Shown: piece by piece, positions 61,597 through 64,000 of the stretch | How the letters are laid out: every line of letters begins with the position of its first letter | Numbering within the stretch: the first letter of the stretch is position 1 | Source of the DNA: Burkholderia humptydooensis | Lineage (GTDB): Bacteria > Pseudomonadota > Gammaproteobacteria > Burkholderiales > Burkholderiaceae | Assembly (NCBI RefSeq): GCF_001513745.1 | Contig: NZ_CP013380.1 | Coordinates: 3,596,001-3,660,000, forward strand | Direction of reading: 5' to 3' | DNA length: 64,000 nt | The notes under the pieces: model-generated | The model's database searches: none | Told to the model about the DNA's origin: nothing | The model's input: the letters and a program-made list of their open reading frames with translations, nothing else | Program-made: the position numbers and the translations under genes

Positions 61597-61907
61597 CGCC
61601 TGGCGCGTGGTGCGCCGAGAGCGGCTTGTGTCGTGCCGGGCGCGCGCGACGCGATGTGGCGCGGCGGCGGATGGTGCGGGCAATCGCCGCGCGTTCGTTC
61701 CCGATACGGCCCCCGCCTTTCGCTGGGGTTTTTCTTTGATGCCTCGCGGATTTCCGCGGGATAGCCGTTTGCGATTCACTTTCGATGCGGGCGGGAGAGG
61801 CTCGAGCGGCCGTTGCATGTCGACAGCCGCCCACCGCATCACGAGCGCCCCCCCAGAAACGAATCGCGCGGCTGGCGTTATCGACAGCCTTCCGACACCA
61901 TCCCGCC
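61597..61907. other. Gene-free stretch with terminator of the cyd operon
   Basis: No gene is seen. At 61710-61737, CCCCCGC and GCTGGGG pair (one mismatch) and are followed by TTTTTCTTT, ending the cyd transcript. Confidence 0.6.
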
Positions 61908-62738
61908 TCAGCCGTCCGTCGAGATCGTGACGGCCTCCCACGCACGGATCTCATTCTCCAACGCCGACAGCTTGCCCCGCACGAGCCCGAGCGCATCGGT
62001 GCCCAGCAGGAGATGCGCGGGCGGGCAGTCCGCATCGATCGCCGCAAGCATCGCACGCGCGGCGTTCCTCGGATCTCCCGGCTGCTTGCCGCTTTTTTCC
62101 TCACGCGCTTTGCGCACAGGGTCGAAGATGTCGTCGTAGTCCGGAATCGAGCGGGGCGTTCGCGTCATCGAGCGGCCGGCCCAGTCGGTGCGGAACGACC
62201 CCGGCGCCACGGCCGTCACGGCAATGCCGAAAGGCTTGACCTCCTTGCCCAAGGCTCCGGAAGGGCCTTCGAGCGCGAACTTGCTTGCGCAGTAATACGC
62301 GATTCCCGGCATGGTGATGTGGCCGCCCATCGACGTGATGTTCAGAATGCGCCCACGCCGGCGGTCGCGCATGAAGGGCAATACGGCCTTCATCATCGCG
62401 GCCGCGCCGAAGACGTTTACGTCGAACTGTCGACGCATCTCCGACAAAGGCGATTCTTCCATGATGCCCTCGTGGCCATAGCCGGCATTGTTGACCAGCA
62501 CGTCGATAGGTCCCACGTCCGCTTCGATCGCCGACACGACGCCGTCGATGGCGTCGAACTCAGTCACATCGAGGACGCGTCCAAATGCGGCATGCGCGGA
62601 CAGCGATGCGAAATCGCGCAATGCCTGCCCGCTTCTCACGGTACCGACCACCCTGTGGCCGACCGCCAGCGCTTCCTGCGCGAGCGCCCAGCCGAAGCCG
62701 CTGCTGACATGAGAAGCACGCGCGCAACCCCGCGCCAT
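61908..62738 (-). pseudogene. Short-chain dehydrogenase/reductase with damaged N-terminus
   Basis: The body is a typical classical SDR: VLVNNAG (about residue 85), Ser and YxxxK in GIAYYCASKFALEG, and PGSFRTDW. The start is broken: the Rossmann TGxSSGFG motif reads SHVSSGFG, because the bases before GTCAGCAGC fit a 4-base deletion relative to the usual GTGCTTGTCACCGGC. In a shifted frame, RVL and an upstream ATG at 62770 reappear. The in-frame ATG 62738 gives 276 residues but lacks the TG. The gene overlaps the start of the divergent AraC gene, which suggests that the normal intergenic region was lost. Confidence 0.75.
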
Positions 62739-63557
62739 CCCGAGCTGTCGTCGCGAAGCCGGAAGCGCATGGTCTCTCTGCTGCTCAGCCTGGCGCCGGA
62801 CGAGGGCTACAACTTGACGGCGCTGCCGAGCGTGCGCGTCCTGCGCTCGAACCGGGCGTTGTCGCGCACGCCGGTTCTGTACGATCCCGGGATCGTGATC
62901 GTCTGCCAGGGCCGCAAGCGCGGTTACTTCGGTGACCAGCTCTATCTGTACGACGAGCGCCACTATCTGGCATGCGCGCCGAAGCGCATGGAAGCGCCCC
63001 GCAGCATGACCTCCACGCCGTTGGATGATGCGATGCAAACGTCGGTGTTGCGCTTTCTCGAAGCCATGCATCGGCCGCTCGAAGCCGCCGTGTTGGGCCA
63101 AGGGTTGCTGCGCGAACTGTACTTTCGCGTGCTGACCGGGGCCCAGGGCGGCTCGATGCGCGAGGCTCTGGCGATGCGAGGGCAGTTCGGCAGAATAGGC
63201 CGATCGCTACGCCTCATCCACGCCGCCTATGCGCAGCCGCTCGACGTGCCCCGGCTTGCTGAGGAAGCGGGGATGAGCATCCCGAGCTTTCACAGCCACT
63301 TCAAGGCGATCACGCAGGTCTCACCGATGCAATACGTGAAGTCGACGCGTCTGCATCAGGCTCGACTGCTGATGTTGCGTCACGACCTGACCGCCGAGGC
63401 GGCGGGCCACGCCGTGGGTTATACGAGCGCGTCCCAGTTCACGAGGGAGTTCAAGCGACTCTTTGACCTGACACCCGCCGCAGAGGCGAAACGCATGCGC
63501 GAGAGCTTCGCCATTCCCGAGGCGTTCGACGGCGCGACGTATGTGTCGTCGCACTAA
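62709..63557 (+). CDS. AraC family regulator with internal deletion in the N-terminal domain
   Basis: The 282-residue protein belongs to the AraC_N/HTH group. The N-terminal cupin-like domain begins normally (LLLSLAPDEGYNLTALPSVRVLRSNR, TPVLYDPGIVIVCQGRKRGYFGDQLYLYDERHYL), but then jumps to APRSMTSTPLDDAM, skipping about 50 residues that relatives have (the EPLLxxxxxVDxxxLAELL segment). The C-terminal HTH is complete (LDVPRLAEEAGMSIPSFHSHF, GYTSASQFTREFKRLF). ATG 62769 is a shorter start. It probably once regulated the adjacent SDR gene; it is likely non-functional as an effector sensor, though DNA binding may persist. Confidence 0.8.
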   Translation: MRSTRATPRHPELSSRSRKRMVSLLLSLAPDEGYNLTALPSVRVLRSNRALSRTPVLYDPGIVIVCQGRKRGYFGDQLYLYDERHYLACAPKRMEAPRSMTSTPLDDAMQTSVLRFLEAMHRPLEAAVLGQGLLRELYFRVLTGAQGGSMREALAMRGQFGRIGRSLRLIHAAYAQPLDVPRLAEEAGMSIPSFHSHFKAITQVSPMQYVKSTRLHQARLLMLRHDLTAEAAGHAVGYTSASQFTREFKRLFDLTPAAEAKRMRESFAIPEAFDGATYVSSH

Positions 63558-64000
63558 GCTTCGCGCGTCTCTTTCGTCGAGCGTGTCATCGGGCAACACG
63601 CTTGCGCTCGGCGCTCGGCGTTGGCCGTGCGCTTCGGCCAGCGACGATTTCGTCCCGGCTGGCGATCGCGCCGGCGCGATGCGTTCGCGCCCGGACACAT
63701 CGCGCTCGGGCGGTCTTTCCGTAGCGCCGGCGCGCGTCGTTTTCGACCACGTCCCGGCTTCGGTCCCCTTCCTTGACGCGCCGCTCGCCGCGCACGCATC
63801 CCGGCTTCGCCGACGCCGGGCGCGCTCGGCCGCCGCGTTCGCGCATTCGCATTCGACCTCACCGCGCGCCCCGCTCGCCACACGATTTAATCCAGCCCTT
63901 TTTGAACGATCAAATGCCAATTCGATTCCAAATTGATACCACTTGAACACCAATCGAAGGTTTCATAAGATCTTTCACACACGGCCGCTCAGCGGCCGCA
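63558..64000. other. No gene recognised; palindrome at the end
   Basis: Open frames here have no ribosome site or family resemblance. The last ~100 bases are less G+C rich. CGGCCGCT-C-AGCGGCCG at 63982-63998 is a perfect dyad that may belong to a terminator of the next gene. Confidence 0.4.

Noticed and set aside
63541..63936. A 131-codon plus-strand frame after the AraC gene
   Set aside because: Ser/Arg/Ala-rich, no ribosome site, no family resemblance.

Overview
The window is high-GC (roughly two thirds G+C) proteobacterial chromosome. Its gene content and order (ssb-MFS-uvrA, kdsD-kdsC-lptCAB-rpoN-hpf-ptsN-hprK-rapZ, mutY-mutM-TPR-lolB-ispE-tRNA-Gln-prs-rplY-pth-hisC, rpoH, cydAB) fit the main chromosome of a Burkholderia, most likely the B. 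pseudomallei/mallei/thailandensis group. The species call is inference from gene order and protein similarity recalled from memory; no search was run.

Positions 1-7757 are accessory. On the minus strand an operon runs FHA protein -> very large Ser/Thr kinase/cyclase-like/AAA ATPase fusion -> two tandem nitrile-hydratase-leader-like small proteins, the second cut by the window edge. This looks like one end of a TOMM (thiazole/oxazole-modified microcin) type RiPP locus whose modification enzymes would lie outside the window. A perfect hairpin plus T-tract sits between the likely promoter region and the first gene. Divergently, three small proteins of unknown function follow; the first two are paralogues carried on duplicated cassettes that share upstream motifs and terminator-proximal sequence. 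Positions 7758-12203 hold scattered small or hypothetical genes, a CxxC carboxymuconolactone-decarboxylase-like protein, a dienelactone hydrolase and a membrane protein, with large gene-poor gaps.

From 12204 to 46212 the window is dense core genome: DNA repair and replication (ssb, uvrA, mutY, mutM), formyl-THF and purine salvage (purU, apt), a CPA2 antiporter, Kdo synthesis and LPS transport (kdsD, kdsC, lptCAB), the rpoN/PTS-Ntr block (rpoN, hpf, ptsN, hprK, rapZ), lipoprotein and isoprenoid genes (lolB, ispE), PRPP synthase, ribosomal protein bL25, peptidyl-tRNA hydrolase, hisC, coaD, rsmD and ftsY. From 46213 to 53322 there is an assimilatory nitrite/nitrate reductase operon (nirB-nirD-nasA-ybiB) with a good sigma-54 promoter and two NtrC-like enhancer sites three helical turns apart, so it probably answers to RpoN, encoded in the same window.

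From 53323 onward come leuA with a newly spotted leader peptide rich in rare CTA leucine codons, an NTF2-like protein, a PagL lipid A deacylase, rpoH behind a sigma-E-like promoter and a perfect CIRCE operator, a cytochrome bd operon with its two tiny subunits (cydP-cydA-cydB-cydX), and a decayed divergent SDR/AraC pair. The last 440 bases show no gene.
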